Part shown: positions 56,899-64,000 of the stretch, in pieces
Layout of the letters: each line of letters opens with the position of its first letter
Position numbering within the stretch: the first letter of the stretch is position 1
Assembly (NCBI RefSeq): GCF_000152725.1
Contig: NZ_CH724131.1
Location: 786,729-850,728, forward strand
DNA length: 64,000 nucleotides
Direction of reading: 5' to 3'
Source: Pseudooceanicola batsensis HTCC2597
GTDB taxonomy: Bacteria > Pseudomonadota > Alphaproteobacteria > Rhodobacterales > Rhodobacteraceae
Program-made: the position numbers and the translations under genes
The notes under the pieces: generated by a model
Told to the model about the DNA's origin: nothing
What the model saw: the letters and a program-made list of their open reading frames with translations, nothing else
Databases searched by the model: none

Positions 56899-57853
56899 GG
56901 CGTTCGAGCCAGGCGATCGCGTATCCCGCCCCGGCGCAGCAGAAATGCACCCAAAGGACCAACGGAGCCTGAAGCGCAGCCTTTCCCCCGAGGCGACGCC
57001 GCACGAGGCACAGAAAGCCGCGGTTCTGCATCGCGAGCGCAGCGAGGCCCGCCAGGGCGATCGCGCCGCCAGCCATCGGCATCAGGGGCAGCATGATCAC
57101 CCCGAGACCGGCACCCCCGGAGAGCACGACCGAGACCTTGCCGTCCCGGTTGGCGCTCAGCACCGTCGCAGCGTCCTTTGCCTCGGGATCGAGCAGCATG
57201 CGCGACCAGGGCAAGGCCCGGTAGATCAGATCGGCGCGCGCCATGGACCGTAGCGTCCACCGCTTGAGATGCGCACCCTGCAGATCCGGGTCCAGCCGGA
57301 CCCGCCGACCGGCACGCGCCAGCGTGACCCCGAGCGCGACATCCTCAAGCAAGTGACCGGGGGGGAAACCTCCACCGGCGACGAAGTCCGCGCGGCGTAT
57401 GGCTCCGATCCCGCCCCAGAAACTGGTGACGTCGCCGCCGGCCCGCTGGTGCGTGTGATGATGCAGCAGATTGCGGATGCGGCTGAGCGCGCCCGGCGCC
57501 GGTGGCGCGTCGTCATAGCTGCCGATCAGCGCGGCATGATCGGGATGCGTCTCGAAAAATCGCTCGATCCGCTCCCGCCCGCCCGCATGCAGCACCACGT
57601 CGGCATCGACGAACAGGATCACGGAAGCCTGTCCCGCGGAGACCCCCGAGTTCCGGGCCGCCGCCGCACCCGGCCCGGCGCTCTGGACAACCCGCGCCCC
57701 GCGCTGCCGCGCGATCTGCGCCGTCTCGTCCCGGGAGCGATCGTCGGCCACGATGATCGCATGAGGCGCGAACCCCGCCGCTACGACCCCGTCGATGCAA
57801 GCGGGGAGCGTGCGCGCTGCGGAATGCGCCGGGATCACCACGTCCATATCCAT
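56840..57853 (-). CDS. Family 2 glycosyltransferase with C-terminal membrane helices
   Basis: 337 residues from MDMDVVIPAHSAARTL; its ATG shares a base with the preceding stop (TGATG), so it is translationally coupled. GT-A fold: VVIPAHSAARTL, VADDRSRDET, the nucleotide-sugar/metal motif FVDADVVL (D83, D85) and the acceptor-site ED in LLEDVALGVTLARAG. Two hydrophobic segments follow residue 250, anchoring it to the inner membrane. It is the last gene of a leftward three-gene glycosyltransferase operon and overlaps the convergent flavoprotein gene by 59 bp. Sugar specificity unknown. Confidence 0.88.
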   Translation of the reverse strand: MDMDVVIPAHSAARTLPACIDGVVAAGFAPHAIIVADDRSRDETAQIARQRGARVVQSAGPGAAAARNSGVSAGQASVILFVDADVVLHAGGRERIERFFETHPDHAALIGSYDDAPPAPGALSRIRNLLHHHTHQRAGGDVTSFWGGIGAIRRADFVAGGGFPPGHLLEDVALGVTLARAGRRVRLDPDLQGAHLKRWTLRSMARADLIYRALPWSRMLLDPEAKDAATVLSANRDGKVSVVLSGGAGLGVIMLPLMPMAGGAIALAGLAALAMQNRGFLCLVRRRLGGKAALQAPLVLWVHFCCAGAGYAIAWLERLMQIPKVRALSPRSRHPSD

Positions 57854-58722
57854 CACGGCTTGGCCCGACGCTCCGCCCGGCGCTCGGACAGGTAACCCCC
57901 GAGTTGCAGGGCCTGTGCCGCACAGATCAACCCGGTGATCGCCGCTGCGCGCGGAGACGGCCGCCGCAGCGGATGAAACAACAGCCCGACGTAGAAATCG
58001 CGGGACGCAAGCGACACCTCCGGTCCGCCCCCTGCCGCGAGCTTGGTGTGGAAACGTCGCGCTCCCCGGCCGTAAGACCAGTTCTGCCGCCAGAACCCGC
58101 GCAGCCCCATGCGGTGATGATGGTCGACCACCGCATCCGGGACATGCGACATCTCTCCGCCGCCATCGCGCCATCGACGAGAGAAGTCCCGGTCTTCCGA
58201 TGCGAAGCGGAACTTCGTGTCAAAGCCGCCAGCCGCCTCGAAATCGACGCGCCGGCAGGCAAGGTTGTTCGTGGAGAAGAAGGCGAACGGGCCCGAGAAA
58301 TCACCGAAAGCCTCGTAGACGTAGCTCTGAATCGACTGTGCCGCGGCGGAGTAGAGATTGCCCGTGACCGCGTTGACCACGCGGCCGCCCACCAGACGCA
58401 TCGGCACACCGTCCTGCGCGGCCACCATGCGGCGCGCCCAGTCCGGACGAGGATGGCAGTCGTCGTCGGTGAACAGGATCGTATCGGCGCCATCGGCCGC
58501 CGCGACGCCCGCATTGCGCGCGGCTGCCGGTCCTGCATTCTTCTGCCGGATGCATTCGATTTCGATCGGGGCCGCTGCACAGACCGGCGCCAGCGGTTCG
58601 GGGCTCCCGTCATCGACCACGATCACCCGCCATGGGCCGCCCTCGAGCTTCGCCAGGGTCTCGAGGCATGCTGCCAGCTGTCGTGGACGGTTGTAACTGG
58701 GGATGACGATGGCGCCGGTCAT
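57853..58722 (-). CDS. Family 2 glycosyltransferase
   Basis: 289 residues. The ATG at 58722 overlaps the preceding stop by 4 bp (ATGA). GT-A features: IVIPSYNRPRQL, VVDDGSPEPL (37-44), NAGPAAARNAGV, the TDDD metal motif (86-88), NNLACRR and the acceptor-site SEDRDFSRRW. The C-terminal part (HHHRMGLRGFWRQNWSYGRGARRFH) is the pattern of family 2 enzymes in exopolysaccharide clusters. It is the middle gene of the leftward operon. Donor and acceptor unknown. Confidence 0.9.
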   Translation of the reverse strand: MTGAIVIPSYNRPRQLAACLETLAKLEGGPWRVIVVDDGSPEPLAPVCAAAPIEIECIRQKNAGPAAARNAGVAAADGADTILFTDDDCHPRPDWARRMVAAQDGVPMRLVGGRVVNAVTGNLYSAAAQSIQSYVYEAFGDFSGPFAFFSTNNLACRRVDFEAAGGFDTKFRFASEDRDFSRRWRDGGGEMSHVPDAVVDHHHRMGLRGFWRQNWSYGRGARRFHTKLAAGGGPEVSLASRDFYVGLLFHPLRRPSPRAAAITGLICAAQALQLGGYLSERRAERRAKP

Positions 58723-59720
58723 GCGGTTTCCGTGGTGCGTGCGCGGTAGAGATCGCGGATCGCGTGGTGAAGGCCATCCGGCAAAAGACTTGTCACGCAA
58801 GCCAGGGCAAGCGTGCGCGGATGCGCCTCGCGCAGAAGCCCGGCGGGATCGCCGCGCCAGGCCCTTGCCGTCAGCCGCCGTGCCGTCGCGTAGTCGCCCG
58901 ATTGATAGGCCAGCGAGGCCCAGTAGATGCGCAGACCCGCGTGTATCCTGCGCAGTTCCGCCGGCGACAGCCGAAGGCCGTCGCGACGCAGCTTGCGGTG
59001 GACATGCAGCCAGGCCCGCCGCATCCGTCGCCAGTCGCCGGTGATCTGTCCGGATCTGCGCCGGTAGTCGGACAAAGCATCCGGCACGAGACGGATTGCA
59101 CCGGGGCGGCGCTTCACGAGACGGGCAAAGAAATCGAGATCGATATGCGCCCGCAGCGTTTCGTCCAAAGGCCCCGCCAGGTCCCACGCTTCTCGGGAGA
59201 AGACCGGGGCATGGACCCAGTTGTTGCGCAACAGTTCGCGCAGCTGCAGTGCCTCGGCGCCGGGAGCGGTCTCGGTGCCAGTATGGCGTCCGGTTTCGTC
59301 GATGTAGCGGTACATGGCAAAAGACATGATCGCCTCGCCGCCGAGCGCGGCGACAAGCCGCGAGACGAGGGACGGATGGTAAATGTCGTCGCTGTCGAAA
59401 AGCGCCAGGATATCCCCTTGTGCCCGTGCCACACCCGCATTGCGCGCCGCCGCAGCCCCTGCATTCTGCTGTTCCAGCACGACCAGCCGGCGACCGGGGC
59501 CGACCCAGTCGGCGGCCGCGGCCTGAAGGATGTCCCCCGATCCGTCGGTCGATCCGTCGTTCACGGCGATCAGCTCCAGATCGGGCCAGTCCTGAACGCG
59601 AACCGAATCCAGGGCCGCATTCAGGAATGGCGCCGCGTCGTAGATCGGCATGACCACCGAAACCAGCGGGGCGCTATGATTGCCGGCGCCTTTTGCGACG
59701 CTACTCTCTTCATGCAACAT
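58719..59720 (-). CDS. Family 2 glycosyltransferase
   Basis: 333 residues. The start MLHEESSVAKG at 59720 is the best placed; the upstream open frame is antisense to the divergent gene. Motifs: VVMPIYDAAPFLNAALDSV, AVNDGSTDGSGD, QQNAGAAAARNAGV and LFDSDDIYHPSLV (D109-x-D111), a classical family 2 core. The C-terminal ~100 residues are helical and Arg-rich with no membrane segment. It is the first gene of the leftward operon and is divergent from the GT4 gene with only 38 bp between starts, so the two promoters must overlap or face each other. Confidence 0.9.
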   Translation of the reverse strand: MLHEESSVAKGAGNHSAPLVSVVMPIYDAAPFLNAALDSVRVQDWPDLELIAVNDGSTDGSGDILQAAAADWVGPGRRLVVLEQQNAGAAAARNAGVARAQGDILALFDSDDIYHPSLVSRLVAALGGEAIMSFAMYRYIDETGRHTGTETAPGAEALQLRELLRNNWVHAPVFSREAWDLAGPLDETLRAHIDLDFFARLVKRRPGAIRLVPDALSDYRRRSGQITGDWRRMRRAWLHVHRKLRRDGLRLSPAELRRIHAGLRIYWASLAYQSGDYATARRLTARAWRGDPAGLLREAHPRTLALACVTSLLPDGLHHAIRDLYRARTTETA

Positions 59721-59758
59721 GGGGCCGATCTTGCGTTTGCCTCTCTCGAAAGGATCAG

Positions 59759-61015
59759 ATGGCTGTCTCGCACGCCATGTCAATCGCGCACACTCTCCGG
59801 GTCGGGCTGGTGACCTCCACCTTTCCGGTCGTCTCCGAGTCCTTCGTCTACGAACTGGCCCTTGCACTGCGCGACCACGTCGGAGCCCTCGAGCTTCTGC
59901 CACTCCACGGCGCAGGCCCGGATTCGGTCGCCGATCTGGGCCGTCTCGCCGCGACCGAGGCATTGGTCCGGATGCCGCCTCCGCTTGATCGGACGGGCGC
60001 CATCCTGCATGGGCTGGCCAATCCATCGAAACTGCGCGTGGATCTCGGCGCCCCGCGCCGCTGGGGCGGCACGTTCCGCCAGATGCGCCTGTTCGAGAAC
60101 GCTTCGCCCTACGACGTCGTCCATGCCCAGTTCGCGACCCTCGGCCTGGATGTGCTCCGCCAGATCGACATCGGCGCGCTACGTCCGCGCGGACTTGTCG
60201 TGCATGTGCGTGGCTACGACATCTCCAAACACGTCCGGTCACACGGACCTCGCGTCTATGACAGCCTTTTTGCGCGTGCCGATCTGTTCATCGCGAATTG
60301 CGAGCATTTCCGGCAGGTGGCAATCGGGCTCGGCTGCCCGCCTGACAGGATCGTCGTCGTCGGTTCCCCCTGCGACACCGATTTCTTCACCCCGCCCGCG
60401 ACACCGCGCCCGCCGTTCGAAGGCCGCCCCCTGCGTCTGGTGGCAGTGGGCCGGCTGGTCGAGAAGAAGGGCTTCGCCGACGCGGTCGAGGCGGTCGGCC
60501 TGCTGGCTGCACAGGGGCGCGAGGTCACGCTCGACATCCTGGGGGACGGGCCCGAACGCGACGATCTCGCGGCCCGCGCCGCCCGCGCAGGGGTCGCCGA
60601 CCGCGTGACATTCCACGGGGCGGCGAGCCGCCCACAGGTTCTCGAGGCGCTCCACCGGGCAGATATCGGCCTTGCCCCCTCGGTCACGGCCAGCACCGGC
60701 GACCAGGATGCACCGGTCAACACGCTCAAGGAACAGATGGCCACCGGCATGCCGGTGGTGGCCACTGACCACGGCGGCATTCCCGAACTGGTGATCGACG
60801 GCGTAAACGGGCGGCTCGTGCCCGAGCGCGACCCTGCCGCGATAGCGCGCGCGATCGGTGAATTCGCCGACGAACCGGGTCATTGGGAGGAACTCGGCCG
60901 GGCCGGTCGCCGAAAGGTTCTGGAAAACTACGCGCCGCGAATTATCCTTGAACGTACGCTCGCTGCCTATGCACGGGCGGTCGGACATGATGCAATCCCA
61001 GGCGAAGAGAGCTGA
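59759..61015 (+). CDS. Family 4 glycosyltransferase
   Basis: 418 residues. The start MAVSHAMSIAHTLRVG has AAAGGA 5 bases upstream. GT-B fold: N-terminal LRVGLVTSTFPVVSESFVYE (the acceptor-side loop of colanic-acid/exopolysaccharide enzymes), VVHAQFATLGLDV, HVRGYDISK. C-terminal donor domain: RLVAVGRLVEKKGFADAVEA, LGDGPERDDL, VTFHGAASRPQVLEAL, and the donor-binding glutamate in EQMATGMPVVATDHGGIPELV. It is the first gene of a rightward series of four glycosyltransferases. It probably adds a sugar to a lipid-linked surface polysaccharide. Confidence 0.92.
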   Translation: MAVSHAMSIAHTLRVGLVTSTFPVVSESFVYELALALRDHVGALELLPLHGAGPDSVADLGRLAATEALVRMPPPLDRTGAILHGLANPSKLRVDLGAPRRWGGTFRQMRLFENASPYDVVHAQFATLGLDVLRQIDIGALRPRGLVVHVRGYDISKHVRSHGPRVYDSLFARADLFIANCEHFRQVAIGLGCPPDRIVVVGSPCDTDFFTPPATPRPPFEGRPLRLVAVGRLVEKKGFADAVEAVGLLAAQGREVTLDILGDGPERDDLAARAARAGVADRVTFHGAASRPQVLEALHRADIGLAPSVTASTGDQDAPVNTLKEQMATGMPVVATDHGGIPELVIDGVNGRLVPERDPAAIARAIGEFADEPGHWEELGRAGRRKVLENYAPRIILERTLAAYARAVGHDAIPGEES

Positions 61016-61018
61016 CCC

Positions 61019-62047
61019 ATGGCCAGAGCCACCATCGTCGTCACCCAACGCGAACGCTTCGGCATGACGCAGGAGTCGCTCGAAGACCTCCGCGCGCACA
61101 CACCGGGGGTGCCGATCGTCTATGTGGACGGCAAGTCGCCCGCCAAGACGGCGCACTATCTGAAGGAACGGGCCGACGCAGGCGAGATCACGCTCCTGCG
61201 GCGCGAACGGTTCCTGACCCCGAACCAGGCGCGCAACATCGGCGCGGCGGCGGTGGACACGGACTATATCGTTTTCGTCGACAACGATGTGCTTTATACC
61301 GAGGGCTGGCTGGACCGGCTGATCGCCTGCGCCGACGAGACACAGGCCGATGTTGTCGCCCCCCTGACCTGCCAGGGCCTGCCCGCCCACACCGAGATCC
61401 ATCACGCGGGCGGCGACTATGCCGCTGGCGGCGACATGGCCGGCTTCTTCGCGAACGATCCGGAACAGGGCCGCCAGTTCGAAGAGGTGATGCACGGCCA
61501 CGCCGAGAAGGTCGCCGACTGGCAGGACCGACTTGAGCGCACGGAAACCGGCATGTCCGAATTCCACTGCGCCCTGGTGCGCCGTTCGACCTTCGAGAAG
61601 GTCGGCGGCCTAGACGAGAAGATGCTCTCCACCAAGGAACACATCGATTTCTGCATGACGGTGAAGCAGGCCGGCGGGTCGGTCTGGTTCGAACCCTCTT
61701 CGGTGATCACCTACGTCTTCCCCTGTCGCGCCCGCCCCATGGAAACGGCAGACTGGCCGTTCTTCGCGCTGCGCTGGTCCAACGCCCATGGGGTACGCAG
61801 CCTGGAGCACTTCATCGCGAAGTGGAAGCTGCGCCCTGATCCCGGCTATGTGCAAGGCAAGAAGGGCATCTATGCCATGCGCCGCAACCAGGGCATTCTC
61901 GTGCCGCTCTATCGCATGGTGCCGGGGCTGAACCGCTCCGACTGGTTGACGAGGAAGGCCGCGCGCGCCTCGATGTTCCCGGAGCGGCTGATCAACAACG
62001 TGCTGGTGGCACTCGATGACCGCCGGTCGAGAAGGATAACCGAATGA
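61019..62047 (+). CDS. Family 2-like glycosyltransferase
   Basis: 342 residues, starting 3 bp after the preceding stop. It has RATIVVTQRERF in place of the usual NR motif, TPNQARNIGAAAV, the VFVDNDVLY metal motif (D88, D90) and, later, FHCALVRRSTFEKVGGLDEKMLSTKEHIDFCM with the acceptor-side acidic residues. No membrane helix. It overlaps the next gene by 4 bp (ATGA). A nucleotide-sugar transferase in the same polysaccharide pathway; specificity unknown. Confidence 0.88.
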   Translation: MARATIVVTQRERFGMTQESLEDLRAHTPGVPIVYVDGKSPAKTAHYLKERADAGEITLLRRERFLTPNQARNIGAAAVDTDYIVFVDNDVLYTEGWLDRLIACADETQADVVAPLTCQGLPAHTEIHHAGGDYAAGGDMAGFFANDPEQGRQFEEVMHGHAEKVADWQDRLERTETGMSEFHCALVRRSTFEKVGGLDEKMLSTKEHIDFCMTVKQAGGSVWFEPSSVITYVFPCRARPMETADWPFFALRWSNAHGVRSLEHFIAKWKLRPDPGYVQGKKGIYAMRRNQGILVPLYRMVPGLNRSDWLTRKAARASMFPERLINNVLVALDDRRSRRITE

Positions 62048-63144
62048 GCCTACATCGCCCCCGCGTGCTCTTCGTGCTGCGCGGCTACCCGCAGATTTCC
62101 CAAACCTATGTGAAGACCGAGATCGAGGAGGTGGAGAAATTCGCCGATGTCGCGATCGTCTCGAGGAAACCGGCCGACCGGCCGTACAAAGACCACCGGG
62201 ACTTTACTCAGGTGTCGTCGCTCGACGAGGCCGAACGGGTCGCCCGCAATTTCCAGCCGGACGTCATCCATGCCCACTATCTCAATCAAGTGGAGTTCAC
62301 GGCCGAGCTCGCCAGGCGTCTTGGCGTGCCCTTCACGATCCGGTCCCATTCCTTCGACGTGGTGGCTCTCTCGCCGGTACCGCTCAAGGAACGACTTCGG
62401 CGGCTGGTGCGGGGCAAGGACAATTCCGTCCGCAAGGCAGAGGGCATTCGCAGCGCTCTGCCTCTGTTGTCGCGCGACGACTGCCTCGGGGTGCTGGCCT
62501 TTCCGTACGCCAGACCCTTGCTCGAAGAGGCCGGCGTTCCGGCCGGGAAGATCGTCGATTGCTTTCCCTGCGTAAAGGTCGAGGCGTTTCACGACCGGTC
62601 CCCCAACGGACGGGGCGTGATGAACACCGGGGCCGCGATTCCGAAAAAGAAGATGGGCGATTTCCTGAAGTTGTCGAAGCTTGTTCCCGAGACACGCTTC
62701 ACGCTCTATCCGCTGGGATACAAACAGGACGACATCCGGCGGGACGCCGAGCGCATGGACGCCCCTGTCGCGTTCCACGACATGGTCGAGCCGGGCGAGA
62801 TGCCCGCCCAGTACAAGCGCCATGACTGGCTCGTCTACACCGGAGACTTCCGCCTGAAGACAGTCGGCTGGCCGATGGCCGTTGCCGAAGCCCAGGCATC
62901 GGGCTGCGGTGTCTGCATGCCCAACCTGCGCCCGGATCTGCGCGAATATGTCGGGGACGCAGCCATCCTTTACGACGACATCCGCGAGGTGGTGCCGATC
63001 GTTTCCCAGCCGCCGTCCGATGAGATGCGCGAAGCGGGATTCCGCCATGCGATGAAGTCCGACATCCGCACCCATCTGCACAGGCTTACCGACCTCTGGC
63101 CATTCGAGATCGAAACGCAGTCTGCGCGCCATGTCGCGGAATAG
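62044..63144 (+). CDS. GT-B fold glycosyltransferase (family 4-like)
   Basis: 366 residues, ATG overlapping the previous stop. N-terminal RVLFVLRGYPQISQTYVKTEIEEV resembles exopolysaccharide GT4 enzymes, followed by VIHAHYLNQVEFTAEL and FTIRSHSFDVVAL. The donor half is less canonical: MGDFLKLSKLVPETRFTLYPLG, then WPMAVAEAQASGCGVCMPNLRPDLREYVGDAAILYDD, which keeps the glutamate of the E-x7-E region. It is more divergent than its GT4 neighbour. Translationally coupled within the rightward series. Confidence 0.85.
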   Translation: MSLHRPRVLFVLRGYPQISQTYVKTEIEEVEKFADVAIVSRKPADRPYKDHRDFTQVSSLDEAERVARNFQPDVIHAHYLNQVEFTAELARRLGVPFTIRSHSFDVVALSPVPLKERLRRLVRGKDNSVRKAEGIRSALPLLSRDDCLGVLAFPYARPLLEEAGVPAGKIVDCFPCVKVEAFHDRSPNGRGVMNTGAAIPKKKMGDFLKLSKLVPETRFTLYPLGYKQDDIRRDAERMDAPVAFHDMVEPGEMPAQYKRHDWLVYTGDFRLKTVGWPMAVAEAQASGCGVCMPNLRPDLREYVGDAAILYDDIREVVPIVSQPPSDEMREAGFRHAMKSDIRTHLHRLTDLWPFEIETQSARHVAE

Positions 63145-63930
63145 ATGGCTCGTCCCACGCTCACACTGGCGATCACCAGCTATAACAGACCGGACAGGCT
63201 CGCCAGCGCCCTGCGCAGCGTGGTGCGCCAGCGGGCGATCGACAAGGTGATCGTTGTGGACGATTGTTCCGACCCCCCTCTCCGCCTGAGGCATGTGCCC
63301 GCCGACGTGCGCCTCATCCTGCACGAATCCAATCGCGGTGTGTCAGCGGCACGCAATTCCGCAATAGAGGCCGCGCGAACAAGCCACATTGCCTTTCTCG
63401 ATGACGATGACAAGCTTCTGCCTTGGGCGGCATTGGCTTGGAAACGGTGGCTGTCCGATGCTGCCGATCCCGATACGATCGTCGCGGGGAGCCTGCTGGT
63501 CGGGCCGCCGGGACGCCTCCCCCGGGCGCGACGCACTCCGCCAACGACAGGGCGTGGCGTGATCTGGGGGCTCGATGCGAAGCCCGCGGGCCGGAGCTTC
63601 GCCACGAAACAGGCTGCGGCCCTGCCTGTGGCTCTTCTCCGTCGGGTCGGAGGCTTCGACACGGCCCTTCGGTCCCGGGTCACCAGCGAACTGTTCTTCC
63701 GGCTGACCGCCGAGGCCCCCGTCGTGGGCCATCGCCTGCCTGTCTATTGGCTCAACCGCGGAGAGCACCGCAGGATCACCACTGACCCCGAAAGGCGCGA
63801 GCAGAGCGTGGATTACATCCGCCGCAAGCATGGTCGGCTCTTCGACAACCCTGCACGCAGGGACGCTTTCGAAAGCAACCACGCTGAAATGACAGCGCGT
63901 ATCAGCGGCGAAGCCAAGACGTCGCGCTGA
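63145..63930 (+). CDS. Family 2 glycosyltransferase
   Basis: 261 residues, starting immediately after the preceding TAG. GT-A motifs: LAITSYNRPDRLASAL, VVDDCSDPPL, SNRGVSAARNSAI and FLDDDDKLL (D86-D89). The C-terminal part is shorter than in the other family 2 proteins here and has no membrane segment. Last visible gene of the rightward glycosyltransferase series. Confidence 0.9.
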   Translation: MARPTLTLAITSYNRPDRLASALRSVVRQRAIDKVIVVDDCSDPPLRLRHVPADVRLILHESNRGVSAARNSAIEAARTSHIAFLDDDDKLLPWAALAWKRWLSDAADPDTIVAGSLLVGPPGRLPRARRTPPTTGRGVIWGLDAKPAGRSFATKQAAALPVALLRRVGGFDTALRSRVTSELFFRLTAEAPVVGHRLPVYWLNRGEHRRITTDPERREQSVDYIRRKHGRLFDNPARRDAFESNHAEMTARISGEAKTSR

Positions 63931-63948
63931 CCAAATCGGCCCGGCCCC

Positions 63949-64000
63949 TCATGCGCCACGCACACGCCGCACGGCGTTGCGCAACTCATCGACGATCGGA
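63949..64000 (-). CDS. Possible 3' end of a leftward gene (partial at right edge)
   Basis: The minus-strand frame ending TGA at 63949 reads PIVDELRNAVRRVRGA-stop, an ordinary amphipathic protein C-terminus, 18 bp after the convergent glycosyltransferase stop. Only 17 codons are visible, so the product cannot be identified. Confidence 0.4.
   Translation of the reverse strand, partial: PIVDELRNAVRRVRGA

Noticed and set aside
1..64000. Mobile element or prophage
   Set aside because: No transposase, integrase, phage structural gene or insertion-sequence inverted repeats were seen; the tRNA-Leu has no integrase or obvious attachment-site repeat beside it.

Overview
The window looks like a chromosomal segment from a marine alphaproteobacterium of the Rhodobacteraceae/Roseobacter group. 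The clues are high G+C, a Ku/LigD end-joining pair, a Hint-domain RTX protein of the type common in roseobacters, and an oligopeptide ABC transporter whose binding protein has a twin-arginine-like leader. This placement is inferred from gene content; I could not search a database.

Layout. (1) 1-5902: a leftward secreted RTX protein with two paralogous ~190-residue domains, a 570-bp tandem repeat of Ig/cadherin-like modules, RTX blocks and a C-terminal Hint domain cut by the left edge. (2) 6649-10887: Ku and LigD, followed by an exported CAP-domain protein, all leftward. (3) 11300-14704: tRNA-Leu(CAA), a DedA/YqaA-like membrane protein coupled to DsbB, a MaoC-type hydratase and a LacI-family regulator, with a perfect LacI-type palindrome upstream of the hydratase. 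(4) 15106-46819: an HlyC-family acyltransferase homologue, a flavin-dependent tryptophan halogenase, a DUF6445-like putative iron oxygenase, and one uninterrupted 28.7-kb gene for a 9568-residue protein of about 1 MDa. (5) 47329-53000: a 40-residue membrane protein with a strong terminator, then an oligopeptide ABC transporter in binding protein-permease-permease-double ATPase order. (6) 53401-53567: the two ends of a proline racemase-family gene fused by a large internal deletion. (7) 53670-63930: a surface-polysaccharide island with a polytopic membrane protein, a UDP-galactopyranose-mutase-like flavoprotein and seven glycosyltransferases. A further gene may end at the right edge.

The most unusual part is region 4. 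The giant protein starts with a lipase-like alpha/beta-hydrolase domain (GHSLGG), then an EF-hand-like region, about 30 RTX/haemolysin-related modules (five of them exact 432-bp tandem units), and a long array of cadherin/Ig-like domains. Next to it are an HlyC homologue that lacks the catalytic histidine, a halogenase and a putative oxygenase. No type I secretion ABC transporter or adaptor gene is in the window, so export of both RTX proteins must depend on genes elsewhere. I propose as a hypothesis only that these neighbours modify the giant surface protein.

Domain boundaries inside the two repetitive proteins were read by eye and are approximate. Very long open frames antisense to both are composition shadows and are not annotated.
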